From Ramlibacter tataouinensis (GTDB lineage: Bacteria; Pseudomonadota; Gammaproteobacteria; Burkholderiales; Burkholderiaceae_C), in assembly GCF_027941915.1 (NCBI RefSeq), contig NZ_CP116009.1, positions 1,116,001-1,180,000 on the forward strand: 64,000 nt of DNA, written 5' to 3'. Made by a program: the position numbers and the translations under genes. Position 1 is the stretch's first letter, and the number at the start of each line of letters is the position of its first letter. The notes beneath the pieces were generated by a model that was not told the origin of the DNA, did not search any database, and saw nothing but the letters and a program-made list of their open reading frames with translations. Shown one piece after another: positions 9,644 through 18,165 of this stretch.

Positions 9644-10653
9644 AGGCCATGGTCATGGAAGCGCCGGGGCTCGAGAACCTGCGGCTCAAGGAGGTCGCCG
9701 ATCCGGAGGCCGGCCCCGGGGAAGTGCTGGTGCGGCTGCGCGCCGCCTCACTCAATTTCCGGGATGTCCTCGCGCTGCGTGGCGGCTATGGCTCGCGCCA
9801 GAAGCAGGCGGGACTCATCCCGCTGTCGGACGGTGCCGGTGAGGTCGTCCAGGTGGGCCGGGGCGTGCGCAACTTCAAGCCCGGAGACCGCGTCGTCAAC
9901 AGCTTCTTCCCTCGCTGGCTTGCGGGTCCGCCGGACGAGCGCTTCCTGCAACAGGATCTGGGCGGGATCGAGGATGGTGTCGCGTGCGAGCTGCGAGTGT
10001 TCGCGGCAGATGGCTTGGTGGCCATCCCGGCGGGTATGAGTTATCTCGAAGCCGCCACCTTGCCTTGTGCGGCGGTTACCGCCTGGAACGCGGTGCGCGT
10101 GCACGGCAATGCGGGTCCCGAGCAGACGGTGCTGACGCAAGGATCCGGCGGCGTTGCGCTCTTCGCGCTGCAGTTCGCCCGCGCCGCAGGTGCGCGCGTG
10201 ATCGTAATCTCCTCGACCGCGAGCAAGCTGGAACGCCTGCAGGCGGTCGGGGCGCAGCATGGCATCAACTACAGCGATGACGCCGAGTGGGGCAAGACGG
10301 CGCGCAAGATCACCGCCGGTCGTGGCGTGGACCTGGTCGTGGAGACCGCAGGCGCGGCAACCTTGAAGCAGTCGATCCGCGCCACCCGCGTGGGAGGCAT
10401 GATCGCGATGATCGGCATGGTGAGCGGCCCGACGGCGGAGTTGAACCTGCCGCTCGTGGCCATGGGCAGCCTGCGGGTCCACGGGATCGCCGTCGGCAGC
10501 CGGGAACACCTGGAGCAGGTCCTCGCTGCCTGTGCGGTGAACGGGCTCAAACCCGTGATCGACCGCGCCTATCCGCTTGCGGACCTGGCCGAGGCGCTGC
10601 GCCACGTCGAGAGCGGCAGGCAGTTCGGCAAGGTGTGTGTCGAGATCGGGTGA
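9640..10653 (+). CDS. MDR-superfamily NAD(P)-dependent alcohol dehydrogenase / quinone reductase-like
   Basis: A 337-residue medium-chain dehydrogenase/reductase. The GroES-like half has SLNFRDVLALRGGYG and a proline/glycine-rich substrate loop. The Rossmann half carries TQGSGGVALFALQFARAAGA. The cysteine set of the structural zinc site is absent, as in quinone reductases and many enoyl reductases. It is translationally coupled to the upstream multifunctional enzyme, so a reductive or redox step on a pathway intermediate is likely. The exact substrate cannot be read from the sequence. Confidence 0.85.
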   Translation: MKAMVMEAPGLENLRLKEVADPEAGPGEVLVRLRAASLNFRDVLALRGGYGSRQKQAGLIPLSDGAGEVVQVGRGVRNFKPGDRVVNSFFPRWLAGPPDERFLQQDLGGIEDGVACELRVFAADGLVAIPAGMSYLEAATLPCAAVTAWNAVRVHGNAGPEQTVLTQGSGGVALFALQFARAAGARVIVISSTASKLERLQAVGAQHGINYSDDAEWGKTARKITAGRGVDLVVETAGAATLKQSIRATRVGGMIAMIGMVSGPTAELNLPLVAMGSLRVHGIAVGSREHLEQVLAACAVNGLKPVIDRAYPLADLAEALRHVESGRQFGKVCVEIG

Positions 10654-10658
10654 GGCCC

Positions 10659-11456
10659 ATGCTGGAAATAGAGATCTCCGAAAGCGGCGTGGCCACCCTG
10701 GCGCTGAACCGCCCCGACGTGCTGAATGCCTTGAACGGCGCACTGATCGATGCACTGCTCAACGCCGTGGATCGCGTGAAGACGGCCGCGTCGGCACGTG
10801 TCCTTCTCCTCACCGGCCGGGGCCGTGCATTCTGTGCTGGGGCCGACCTGCGCGACCCGATGATGGGCGTCGGTCTTCCGGCGGAAGAGCGGGGGCGACG
10901 CTTCCTCGAATCGACCGATCGCGGCATTCACGCCCTCGCCCGCGCGCTGGCGGATCTTGGCAAGCCCAGGATCACCGCCGTGAATGGCGCGGCCGTCGGC
11001 GGTGGCGCATCGCTGGCGCTCATCGCCGACATCGTGTTCGCCGGCCGGTCCGCATATTTCCAGCAGCCGTTCACTCCCCAGCTGGGGCTCGTGCCCGACC
11101 TCGGCGGCAGCTGGCAACTGATGCGCAGGCTGGGCCCTGCACGCGCGGTAGCGACGGCCATGCTTGGCGAGCGGATCTCCGCCGAGCAGGCCGCCGCGTG
11201 GGGTTTGATCTGGCAGTGCGTCGACGACGACGAACTCGCGAGGGTGTCGACGGCGGCCGCCGAGCGCCTGGCGCAGGGCGCTCCTCTCGCGTTCGCAGCG
11301 TTGCCTGAGGTGATGTCGGCGGCACTGCAAAATGATTTCTCCTCGCAGCTGGATTGCGAGCGCGACGCGCAGGCACGGCTCGTGCAAACCGAGGATTTCA
11401 TGGAAGCGGTGTCCGCTTTTCGAGAGAAGCGCAAGCCGAAGTTCAAGGGCCGATAA
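10659..11456 (+). CDS. Enoyl-CoA hydratase/isomerase family protein
   Basis: A 265-residue stand-alone crotonase-fold protein. It shows LALNRPDVLNALNGAL, the oxyanion segment GRAFCAGADLRD, AAVGGGASLALIADI and QLGLVPDLGGSW. Where classical hydratases have two catalytic glutamates the sequence has A and D variants, so an isomerase, hydrolase or specialised hydratase is possible. The ATG is used as start; an in-frame GTG nine bases upstream would overlap the previous stop. It follows the MDR gene by only a few bases and precedes the acyl-CoA ligase. Confidence 0.87.
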   Translation: MLEIEISESGVATLALNRPDVLNALNGALIDALLNAVDRVKTAASARVLLLTGRGRAFCAGADLRDPMMGVGLPAEERGRRFLESTDRGIHALARALADLGKPRITAVNGAAVGGGASLALIADIVFAGRSAYFQQPFTPQLGLVPDLGGSWQLMRRLGPARAVATAMLGERISAEQAAAWGLIWQCVDDDELARVSTAAAERLAQGAPLAFAALPEVMSAALQNDFSSQLDCERDAQARLVQTEDFMEAVSAFREKRKPKFKGR

Positions 11457-11472
11457 CCTCGAGGGGCCAGCG

Positions 11473-13035
11473 ATGAACGAACGACTCACACAGTGCCTCA
11501 AGCGCGCCGCGCAGGTGAGCCCGCGCCGCACGGCGACGATCTGCGGCAGCCGCACGCGGACCTGGTCGGAGATCGAGCAACGGGTGGCCAGGGCGGCCGC
11601 CGGTCTCCGCGCTCTCGGCGTGCAGGATGGCGCCCGCGTTGCAATCCTCGCGATGAACAGCGATCGCTACTTCGAGGCGTACTTCGCCGTGCCGTGGGCT
11701 GGCGGAACGCTCCTGCCCCTGAACACGCGGCTGACCGCTGCGGACCTCGAATACATGATGAATGACGCGGAAGCGGGCGTGATCTGTATCGACGAAAGCT
11801 TCACGCATCTGCTTCCGGGGCTGCGTGAGCGCTGCCCGCAGCTGCGCCATGTGATCTACCTTGGCGACGACCCGGAGCGTGCCGTGAGCCTGACGGCATG
11901 GGATGCTGTTGTCGACCGCAGCGAACCCATGGAAGACGCCGACCGCCACAGCCAGGACATTGCCGGAATCTTCTACACAGGCGGCAGCACGGGGCGGCCC
12001 AAGGGCGTCATGTTGTCGCACGGCAATCTGGTGGCGAACGCGGTGAACGCGATCTGCATGATCGGGTACGACGCCTCCAGTGTCTTCCTGCATGCCGCGC
12101 CGATGTGCCACCTCACTGACGGGATGTCCACCGTGGCCATCACGATGGCGGCGGGCACGCACGTCTTCATTCCGAAGTTCGATGCCCAGCAGGTGCTGGA
12201 GCAGATCCAGGCGAACAAGGTCACGAACGTCACGCTCGTGCCCACCATGATCGCGATGATGCTCGAAGTGCCCGGCATCGAGCACATGCAGCTGTCGAGC
12301 CTCAAGCAGTTCATGTTCGGGTCCGCGCCGATGCCGGAGGCGACGCTGCAGCGGGCGGTCCGGATCTGGCCGGACATCCTGTTCCTTCACGGCTGGGGGA
12401 TGACGGAGCTGTCGCCCATCGGAACGATGCTTCCGATGTCGATGCGCAAGCCGGCCATTGCGGGCCAGCGGCTCCGGTCCTGCGGCCAGCCCATGCCGAA
12501 CATCGAGCTTCGCATCGTGGACGTCGACGACAAGGAAGTGCCGAGGGGCAAGACGGGTGAGATCGTCGTGCGCGGCCCGATCGTGATGCAGGGGTACTGG
12601 AAGAAACCTGCGGAAACCGCAGCTGCCATTCGTGATGGTTGGTTCCACACCGGGGACGCAGCGGTCATGGACGAAGACGGCTACGTGTACATCGTAGACC
12701 GGCTGAAGGACATGATCATCAGCGGCGGCGAGAACATCTATTCCACCGAGGTGGAGAACGCGATTTCGCTTATGCCGGGGGTCGCGGAGGTGGCGGTGAT
12801 CGGCGTCCCGGATGACAAATGGGGCGAGCGTGTCCACGCCATCGTGGTTCCGCGCGAAGGCGCGGATCTCACTCCGGAAGAGGTGCAGGCGTGGGCGCGG
12901 GAGAAGATCGCGAGCTACAAGGTCCCGCGCAGCGTGCTGATTCGTCGCGAACGGCTCCCGCTCTCCGGAGCGGGGAAAGTCCTCAAGAGCGAACTGCGGG
13001 CTCCATATTGGGCGGGCAGGGACAAGAAGATCTGA
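11473..13035 (+). CDS. AMP-forming acyl-CoA synthetase (ligase)
   Basis: A 520-residue adenylate-forming ligase that activates a carboxylic acid to its CoA thioester using ATP. The P-loop-like motif is YTGGSTGRPKGVMLSH, later motifs are HGWGMTELSP and YWKKPAETAAAI, the hinge is GWFHTGDAA, and the catalytic lysine lies in SGAGKVLKSELR. GAGGGG lies seven bases before the ATG. This is the likely entry enzyme of the cluster, loading a fatty or arylpropenoic acid onto CoA for the hydratase, dehydrogenase and thiolase encoded upstream. Substrate choice is not visible. Confidence 0.9.
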   Translation: MNERLTQCLKRAAQVSPRRTATICGSRTRTWSEIEQRVARAAAGLRALGVQDGARVAILAMNSDRYFEAYFAVPWAGGTLLPLNTRLTAADLEYMMNDAEAGVICIDESFTHLLPGLRERCPQLRHVIYLGDDPERAVSLTAWDAVVDRSEPMEDADRHSQDIAGIFYTGGSTGRPKGVMLSHGNLVANAVNAICMIGYDASSVFLHAAPMCHLTDGMSTVAITMAAGTHVFIPKFDAQQVLEQIQANKVTNVTLVPTMIAMMLEVPGIEHMQLSSLKQFMFGSAPMPEATLQRAVRIWPDILFLHGWGMTELSPIGTMLPMSMRKPAIAGQRLRSCGQPMPNIELRIVDVDDKEVPRGKTGEIVVRGPIVMQGYWKKPAETAAAIRDGWFHTGDAAVMDEDGYVYIVDRLKDMIISGGENIYSTEVENAISLMPGVAEVAVIGVPDDKWGERVHAIVVPREGADLTPEEVQAWAREKIASYKVPRSVLIRRERLPLSGAGKVLKSELRAPYWAGRDKKI

Positions 13036-13046
13036 GCACGTAACGC

Positions 13047-13481
13047 ATGACCAACCCGGACCACGCCCTGACCCGGCGCTTTGCCGAAAATCCCACGACG
13101 CCCGTCGCGGTGGACACGAACCCCATCGCTGTCGACTTGGCAGCCTCTCTCCAGGCGTGGGACCCGGAGAACCGCACGCTGACCCTGACGTTCCATACGA
13201 GCGAACGCCACGTCCAGGGAAATGGCGCAGTGCACGGCGGCATCGTCACGACCATGCTCGACTTCGGCCTGGTATTCGCCGTGATGACGGACGCGCCGCG
13301 CATCGCCGTGACGGCGGCATTGAGCGTGCAGTTCGAGCGCACGGTCCCCCCCGGTGATATCACCGTGCGTTCGACGGTTCATCGGTCGGGGGGGCGGCTC
13401 GCGTTCGCATCGGCCGAACTGCGTGACGCACGCGCCGACGTCCTGGCGCGAGCGACCGCCACGCTCGCCATGCTGAAGTGA
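13047..13481 (+). CDS. PaaI-type hotdog-fold acyl-CoA thioesterase
   Basis: A 144-residue hotdog-fold protein with the PaaI/4HBT signature: NGAVHGGIVTTMLDFGLVFA, where the HGG turn and the following acidic residue belong to the active site, and VQFERTVPPGDI in the next strand. It presumably hydrolyses pathway CoA esters and frees CoA when intermediates stall. It begins 11 bases after the ligase gene and fits the same transcription unit. Confidence 0.85.
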   Translation: MTNPDHALTRRFAENPTTPVAVDTNPIAVDLAASLQAWDPENRTLTLTFHTSERHVQGNGAVHGGIVTTMLDFGLVFAVMTDAPRIAVTAALSVQFERTVPPGDITVRSTVHRSGGRLAFASAELRDARADVLARATATLAMLK

Positions 13482-13515
13482 CAGGCGATACACAGAGAGA
13501 GACAGGAAAGACGCA

Positions 13516-14847
13516 ATGGAACCCATCCGGCCGCAACGGCACGACATCGATCGCACCACCTCCTGGGGAAAGGACGAATACACCGACTGGATGGACGAAA
13601 GCATGTCGTGGAAGACGACTTGCTACGTCGGTGACTGGAGCTGGTTGCCCGAGCTGAACATCTGGGGTCCCGACGCCCAGCGATTCCTCTCCGATTTCAC
13701 GGTCAACAGCATGGCCGCCCACGAGATCGGCCAGGCCAAGCACGCGATCTTCTGCAGCAAGGAAGGGAAGGTGATCGGCGAGGGCGTTCTCGCCCGCCTG
13801 GGGGAGCAGGAGTTCGAGCTGAATGCCTCCGGACCGGTGAATCTCTGGCTGCAGTACAACCTGGAACGCGGCAACTACAAGGCGCAGTCCCAATTGCGCC
13901 GCGAGAAGACCAAGGTGCAGGTCTCGGGACCGAACGCGCTGTACCTGCTGGAGAAGCTGACCAGGGAGAGCCTGCGAGACATCCGGTTCATGCGCTTCCG
14001 CATCGTCCCGCTTGCCGGGTGCGACGTTGCCTTTCTCCGCCAAGGCATGGCCGGGGAGATCGGCTTCGAGCTGCATGGGCCGCTGTCTCACCTCGATGCG
14101 ATGCTCGCGGCGATCATGGAAGCCGGGCAGGAGTTCGGCATCCGCCGTCTCGGTTCCCGCACCGCGTTGATCAATCACCTCGAGGCCGGTTTCCCGACGG
14201 TCAATCTGGACTACCTTCCGGCGACCGCAGGTGCGGCGGAGCGCGAGTTCTTCGAGATGTACAACACGCGCCTCGCGCCCCGAGGCACGATCGAGTGGCG
14301 TGTCGGCGTGGCCCGTGTGCTGAAAGTCCGCGGGAGTTTCGACGGGGACGACGTTTCCGCATGGTACCGGAGCCCCGTCGAGCTCGGATGGGGTCGCAAC
14401 GTGAAGCTGGATCATGACTTCTGGGGGCGCACGGCGCTCGAAGCGGAACTGCAGGACCCCAAGCGCACGATCGTCAGCCTGGTGTGGAATGCAGAGGACG
14501 TGCAGGACGTGTGCGACTCGTATTTCAGCCCCAGCGAACAGCCGTACGAATACATGGACATGCCGCGGTCACTGCTGGTGTGCAGCTACGCCAGCAAAGT
14601 GATCGCCAACGGCCGCGAGGTCGGCGTGGCTACGTCGCGAGGCTACAGCTTCTACTACCGCAAGATGATCTCGCATTGCGTCATCGACCTGCCTTTTGCG
14701 GAACCGGGAACCGAGGTGACCGTCATCTGGGGCGAGCCCCACAAGCGGCAAAAGGAAATCCGGGCGGTCGTGCACACCTACCCGTTCAAGCGCAACGCCA
14801 ACCGGGAGACGGACCTGACCAAGCTGCCTGCGCAGCTCGCACGGTAG
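13516..14847 (+). CDS. Tetrahydrofolate-dependent O-demethylase, LigM/DesA-like (GcvT fold)
   Basis: A 443-residue aminomethyltransferase-fold protein. Its nearest remembered relatives are LigM and DesA, which move a methyl group from vanillate, 3-O-methylgallate or syringate to tetrahydrofolate. Shared landmarks are the [15 protein letters not shown] region, [15 protein letters not shown] (LigM has a closely similar RHGMAGE stretch), GYGF-like strands and VWGE near the C-terminus. The gene for the folate enzyme FolD follows after seven bases, which fits a need to recycle the methyl-loaded folate. Together they suggest that the cluster handles a methoxylated compound. A DMSP demethylase role was considered and found less likely. 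Confidence 0.8.
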   Translation: MEPIRPQRHDIDRTTSWGKDEYTDWMDESMSWKTTCYVGDWSWLPELNIWGPDAQRFLSDFTVNSMAAHEIGQAKHAIFCSKEGKVIGEGVLARLGEQEFELNASGPVNLWLQYNLERGNYKAQSQLRREKTKVQVSGPNALYLLEKLTRESLRDIRFMRFRIVPLAGCDVAFLRQGMAGEIGFELHGPLSHLDAMLAAIMEAGQEFGIRRLGSRTALINHLEAGFPTVNLDYLPATAGAAEREFFEMYNTRLAPRGTIEWRVGVARVLKVRGSFDGDDVSAWYRSPVELGWGRNVKLDHDFWGRTALEAELQDPKRTIVSLVWNAEDVQDVCDSYFSPSEQPYEYMDMPRSLLVCSYASKVIANGREVGVATSRGYSFYYRKMISHCVIDLPFAEPGTEVTVIWGEPHKRQKEIRAVVHTYPFKRNANRETDLTKLPAQLAR

Positions 14848-14854
14848 CCCGGTC

Positions 14855-15727
14855 ATGTCCGCACGCGTCATCGATGGGAAGGCGTCGGCAGCAGCGCTGC
14901 TCGAGGATGTGAAGCGCGAGGTTCAGGCGTTCACGACGCTGCGCGGCTTCGCGCCAGGACTGGCCGTCGTTCTCATCGGCCACGATCCGGCCAGCCAGAT
15001 TTACGTGCGCAACAAGGTGGCACAGACGAACATGGTCGGGATGGTCTCCAGGGAGTTCCGGCTCCAGGCAGACGTCTCGCAGCAGGAACTGCTGGCCGTG
15101 ATCCACACGCTGAACGAAGATGCCTCTGTCCACGGCATCCTCGTCCAGCTTCCACTGCCGCCTCACATCGACGAGACTGCAATTCTGAGAGCCGTCGACC
15201 CTGCGAAAGACGTCGACGGCTTTCATCCGGTGAATGCCGGCATGCTGGCAACGGGTCAGCGCGGTCTCGTTCCGTGCACACCCTGGGGTTGCCTCCACCT
15301 GCTACGGGAATCGGTGGGACCGTTGGCCGGCCTGCATGCGCTGGTCATCGGTCGCTCGAACATCGTCGGCAAGCCGATGGCGCAATTGCTGCTCGCCGAG
15401 CACTGCACCGTGACCATCGCCCACTCGCGGACGCAGGACCTGCCAGCACTCTGCGGAGTTGCGGACATTGTGATTGCCGCTCTCGGCAGGCCAGGCTTTG
15501 TGCGGGGCGATTGGCTGAAACCGGGTGCGTGTGTCATCGACGTCGGCATCAATCGGGTGGTCCTGGCCGACGGCAAGACACGGCTCGTCGGTGACGTCGA
15601 TTTCGAGTCGGCGAGAAGAGTGGCAGGCGCGATCACGCCCGTTCCCGGCGGGGTCGGGCCGATGACGATCGCCGTGCTTCTTCGCAATACCCTCATCGCA
15701 GCGGGTGGTCTCGCCACCGCCCGCTGA
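14855..15727 (+). CDS. folD: Bifunctional methylenetetrahydrofolate dehydrogenase / methenyltetrahydrofolate cyclohydrolase
   Basis: A 290-residue FolD. It interconverts 5,10-methylene-, 5,10-methenyl- and 10-formyl-tetrahydrofolate with NADP. The family marks are [14 protein letters not shown] with the catalytic lysine, [25 protein letters not shown], the nucleotide-binding [16 protein letters not shown] and the closing [16 protein letters not shown]. It stands directly behind the O-demethylase gene rather than in a housekeeping context, so it is probably a pathway-dedicated copy that disposes of C1 units. Confidence 0.95.
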   Translation: MSARVIDGKASAAALLEDVKREVQAFTTLRGFAPGLAVVLIGHDPASQIYVRNKVAQTNMVGMVSREFRLQADVSQQELLAVIHTLNEDASVHGILVQLPLPPHIDETAILRAVDPAKDVDGFHPVNAGMLATGQRGLVPCTPWGCLHLLRESVGPLAGLHALVIGRSNIVGKPMAQLLLAEHCTVTIAHSRTQDLPALCGVADIVIAALGRPGFVRGDWLKPGACVIDVGINRVVLADGKTRLVGDVDFESARRVAGAITPVPGGVGPMTIAVLLRNTLIAAGGLATAR

Positions 15728-15750
15728 CTTCCGTGCCAGCGCCAACCACC

Positions 15751-15758
15751 AGGAGACA
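15751..15758 (+). promoter_or_regulatory. Ribosome-binding leader AGGAGACA of the Bug receptor
   Basis: AGGAGACA two bases before ATG. The same octamer leads the genes starting at 1290, 6080, 31157, 40347 and 45552, five of the six being transporter receptors. Confidence 0.5.
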
Positions 15759-15760
15759 TC

Positions 15761-16726
15761 ATGCATCGCTTCATTCTTGCGGCAGCCGTGGCAGCCGCTG
15801 CCGTCTGCGCACCTTCATTCGCACAGGTTCAGAACTTCCCGAGCAAGTCGGTGACGCTGGTCGTGCCGTTCACTGCCGGCGGCGGTGCGGACGCGTTGGT
15901 GCGTGCTGCAGGGCGCCGTCTCTCGGAGATATGGAAGCAGCCGGTGGTGATCGAAAACCTTCCCGGCGCGGACACCATCATCGGGACGAAGCGCGTGACG
16001 AAGGCGGTGCCGGACGGGCATACGTTGCTCGTGAACACCCCTGCGCTCCTGTTCGTCAAGCACAACCACAAGGAAGAGGGTGACCTCGTTGCCGAACTCG
16101 CCCCGGTCAGCCTCCTCGCTGCCGGGCCGTCGGTGCTCGCAGCTTCCGGCAAGTCCGGGATCAAGTCCATTGCGGACCTGAAGGCGACTTGCGGAAAACA
16201 GGACGCGAAGTGCAGCTGGGGCAGTGGCGACTTGCTGACCTCCATGATTGGACAAAGCCTGATGGCGAAACTGGGACTGCAGGACAGGGTCGTCGAGGCA
16301 CGCTACAAGGGAGGGAATGCTGCCGTAGCGGATCTTGTGGGCGGTCACTTGACGCTGCTCGTGACGGGTACCGCCAACGTCTCTCAGCAGCACGCTGCCG
16401 GATCTGCACGCATCCTTGCCCTTGCCGGCGATCAGCGCGTCGACTCGCTCAGCGACGTGCCTACGTACGCGGAGGCGGGACTTGGAAAGGTGGACTCGTC
16501 CCAGATCTGGGTCGGCGTCTTCGCGCCGAAAGGAACCCCGGAAAGCGTGCGGCGTACCATCGCGGAAGCGCTCAAGGAATCGCTGAAGGATACCGGTGTC
16601 GTCAACGCGATGAACACGATGCAGATGCGCGGCAATGGCGCCGGCCCTTCGGAGTTCGGAGAGGTGCTGAAGACGGATGAAGCCAACGTGACGCGGCTGA
16701 TGTCCGCGACCCCGTCGCGGAACTAG
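15761..16726 (+). CDS. Bug-family (TctC-type) periplasmic solute-binding protein
   Basis: A 321-residue receptor with a clear signal peptide (MHRFILAAAVAAAAVCAPSF then AQ) and the mature N-terminus FPSKSVTLVVPFTAGGGAD. Downstream segments such as ENLPGADTIIGTKRV and YAEAGLGKVDSSQIWVGVF fit the family. No TctA/TctB pair is adjacent, so this is the second orphan receptor of the first cluster. It closes the cluster and may bring in the growth substrate through a remote membrane component. Confidence 0.9.
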   Translation: MHRFILAAAVAAAAVCAPSFAQVQNFPSKSVTLVVPFTAGGGADALVRAAGRRLSEIWKQPVVIENLPGADTIIGTKRVTKAVPDGHTLLVNTPALLFVKHNHKEEGDLVAELAPVSLLAAGPSVLAASGKSGIKSIADLKATCGKQDAKCSWGSGDLLTSMIGQSLMAKLGLQDRVVEARYKGGNAAVADLVGGHLTLLVTGTANVSQQHAAGSARILALAGDQRVDSLSDVPTYAEAGLGKVDSSQIWVGVFAPKGTPESVRRTIAEALKESLKDTGVVNAMNTMQMRGNGAGPSEFGEVLKTDEANVTRLMSATPSRN

Positions 16727-16748
16727 CGGCACCACACGGAGGCAGTCT

Positions 16749-16895
16749 ATGGCAACTCAAGAAGAGCCCGTGAGCGATCAAGCAGCGCCGCTTCAGCGTC
16801 AAACCAATGACGAGAGAAGCACGCGGACATTTACCCAAGCTGACGATGAACGCGACAGTGAACTCGATGGCGTCGCAGTGCTTGGGTACAACTGA
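16749..16895 (+). CDS. Hypothetical 48-residue small protein
   Basis: A short frame running from ATG to TGA, with GGAGG eight bases before the start. The product begins MATQEEPVSDQAAPLQ and is rich in charged residues and glutamine, without a membrane segment or cysteines. It follows the Bug receptor by 22 bases and could be its last co-transcribed gene. No family is recognised. The good ribosome site is the main support; chance cannot be excluded. Confidence 0.35.
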   Translation: MATQEEPVSDQAAPLQRQTNDERSTRTFTQADDERDSELDGVAVLGYN

Positions 16896-17378
16896 CGGCT
16901 CCAGTTCGGTTGGCTGAGCGCGCGAGGCGGCGGCTCCGCCGTATGCGCTCACCTGCCGTCCGCGTAGTGCGGCCGTCATATGCGATGGTCGGGTGCGCGC
17001 TACTGCTCGCAGCGGTCAGTGGCCAACCCGCGGGCACTAATGACGGATTCACTCTCCGGCGGTCGCGCTTCGACGTGATGTCCGCTTTGGGTCGGGAGCG
17101 GTCATTCGTACTGCTTGGCTCTCGAGTGACTGCTTCGCAGCGTGAGCGGCCATCCGCGCTCGCAAGCCAAACGGCTGATCAGAGCCAGCCTGCCGAAGTT
17201 CGCGTCGTCACTAAGCGGGTGACCATCGTGAGAGAGGTTAGCGCGAGCACTCGCCCTATTGCTGCCACACGCCTCTGGCAAGAGCGGGCGGTTGCCGCCT
17301 GGTGGGCGGCGTCCGCGGGAGCGATGTCTCTGCGATGCCGCGCAGGGGGAAGGGTAATCGGCCCGGGCGATGTGATCG
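16896..17378. other. Non-coding stretch of 483 bases
   Basis: No convincing gene on either strand. Frames that stay open give low-complexity, arginine-rich products typical of GC-rich non-coding DNA. It contains one copy of the dispersed hairpin repeat and a diverged neighbour at about 17128-17163, and separates the first catabolic cluster from the TIR/DUF4062 module. Confidence 0.6.
17078..17108 (+). repeat. Dispersed hairpin repeat, copy 1
   Basis: Contains TCCGCTTTGGGTCGGGAGCG followed by GTCATTCG. It resembles a widespread intergenic element of proteobacteria whose spurious translation starts MSALG. Partial inverted symmetry; related copies lie near 19.34, 19.42, 22.69 and 23.63 kb. Confidence 0.55.
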
Positions 17379-18161
17379 TCACGGCGGATCACCTTCGCGC
17401 GCCGCCTGAGCGTCCTTCACCAGTTTCGTCAGGATCTTCTCAATCCTCATCAGGCTGTCGATCGCATCATCCAGCGACATGGGTGTGCCACGACTGAGAG
17501 TGAACGCCGCTGCCATGTTGTCACCACCTAGCAGGAACCCAAGACTCTCGTGCAGCACTGAATCCGGTACATCTTGCGTGCAAGCCCCGGCGACCTTGCC
17601 TTTCAGGAATGCGAACCGCGGTGGTGTCAGCCGATGCATCCTCGTTGCGGTCGCCGCAAGCTGAGGCAACACCTGGGCTCCAGGCGCCTTGTCCATCACT
17701 CCGACAAGCCGCACGACGTCTTGAGTGACCTTTGCCGCGAGGTCCTCTGGCGACGAGAACGCGTTCACCACGTGCGCTTTCTTAAGCTGCCCCTTGAACG
17801 CCAGTAGCTTTTCTGCGCCGGCACCCGTGTCAACAAACTTCGGAAGCACGGGGTGGTGCTCCTCGTCGATCAGGTACATCAGCGTTGGCAGGCGAATGGC
17901 TTGCGCTTCCTCGTATTCGAGCTGAGTCATCGACTTCCCATCGTCAGGGTCGATGAAGCCGTACCGCATGCCAATGATTCCGACGAAGATGTTCGAGGCG
18001 CGGACGAGTCGGAGGCACTCGGCCTTGGGCGTGTCAGGGAGCGCCCCGAAGAACTCCATCGCCTTAAAGGTCAGCTCCAAGCGGGCAATGGCATCGCGCA
18101 CAAGACGCCGGTGCGCCTCAAGATCGATGAACGTGCTGCTGACGAATATCGTCTGGGCCAT
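17379..18161 (-). CDS. DUF4062 domain protein (TIR-like fold), third gene of candidate defence module
   Basis: A 260-residue protein. Residues 3-100 form a DUF4062 domain: TIFVSSTFIDLEAHR, then ASNIFVGIIGMRYGFID, then SMTQLEYEEA with acidic residues (Glu82, Glu84) where TIR-like folds often carry the catalytic glutamate, then LPTLMYLID. DUF4062 is generally found at the N-terminus of conflict or signalling proteins, joined to NTPases or helical domains. Here the rest (about 150-260) is helical and unrecognised. The gene follows the membrane-protein gene by four bases. The likely role is in an anti-phage or stress module. The activity is not known. Confidence 0.82.
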   Translation of the reverse strand: MAQTIFVSSTFIDLEAHRRLVRDAIARLELTFKAMEFFGALPDTPKAECLRLVRASNIFVGIIGMRYGFIDPDDGKSMTQLEYEEAQAIRLPTLMYLIDEEHHPVLPKFVDTGAGAEKLLAFKGQLKKAHVVNAFSSPEDLAAKVTQDVVRLVGVMDKAPGAQVLPQLAATATRMHRLTPPRFAFLKGKVAGACTQDVPDSVLHESLGFLLGGDNMAAAFTLSRGTPMSLDDAIDSLMRIEKILTKLVKDAQAAREGDPP

Positions 18162-18165
18162 ACGC

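Noticed and set aside
13516-14847. DMSP demethylase (DmdA)
   Set aside because: DmdA shares the fold and would fit with a CoA ligase and a hydratase, but the length and the motifs [15 protein letters not shown] and VWGE are closer to LigM/DesA, and DmdC is missing.
16910-17497. Plus-strand frame of 195 codons with MSALGRERS
   Set aside because: This is the spurious translation of the dispersed repeat; the frame ends inside the DUF4062 gene and has no ribosome site.
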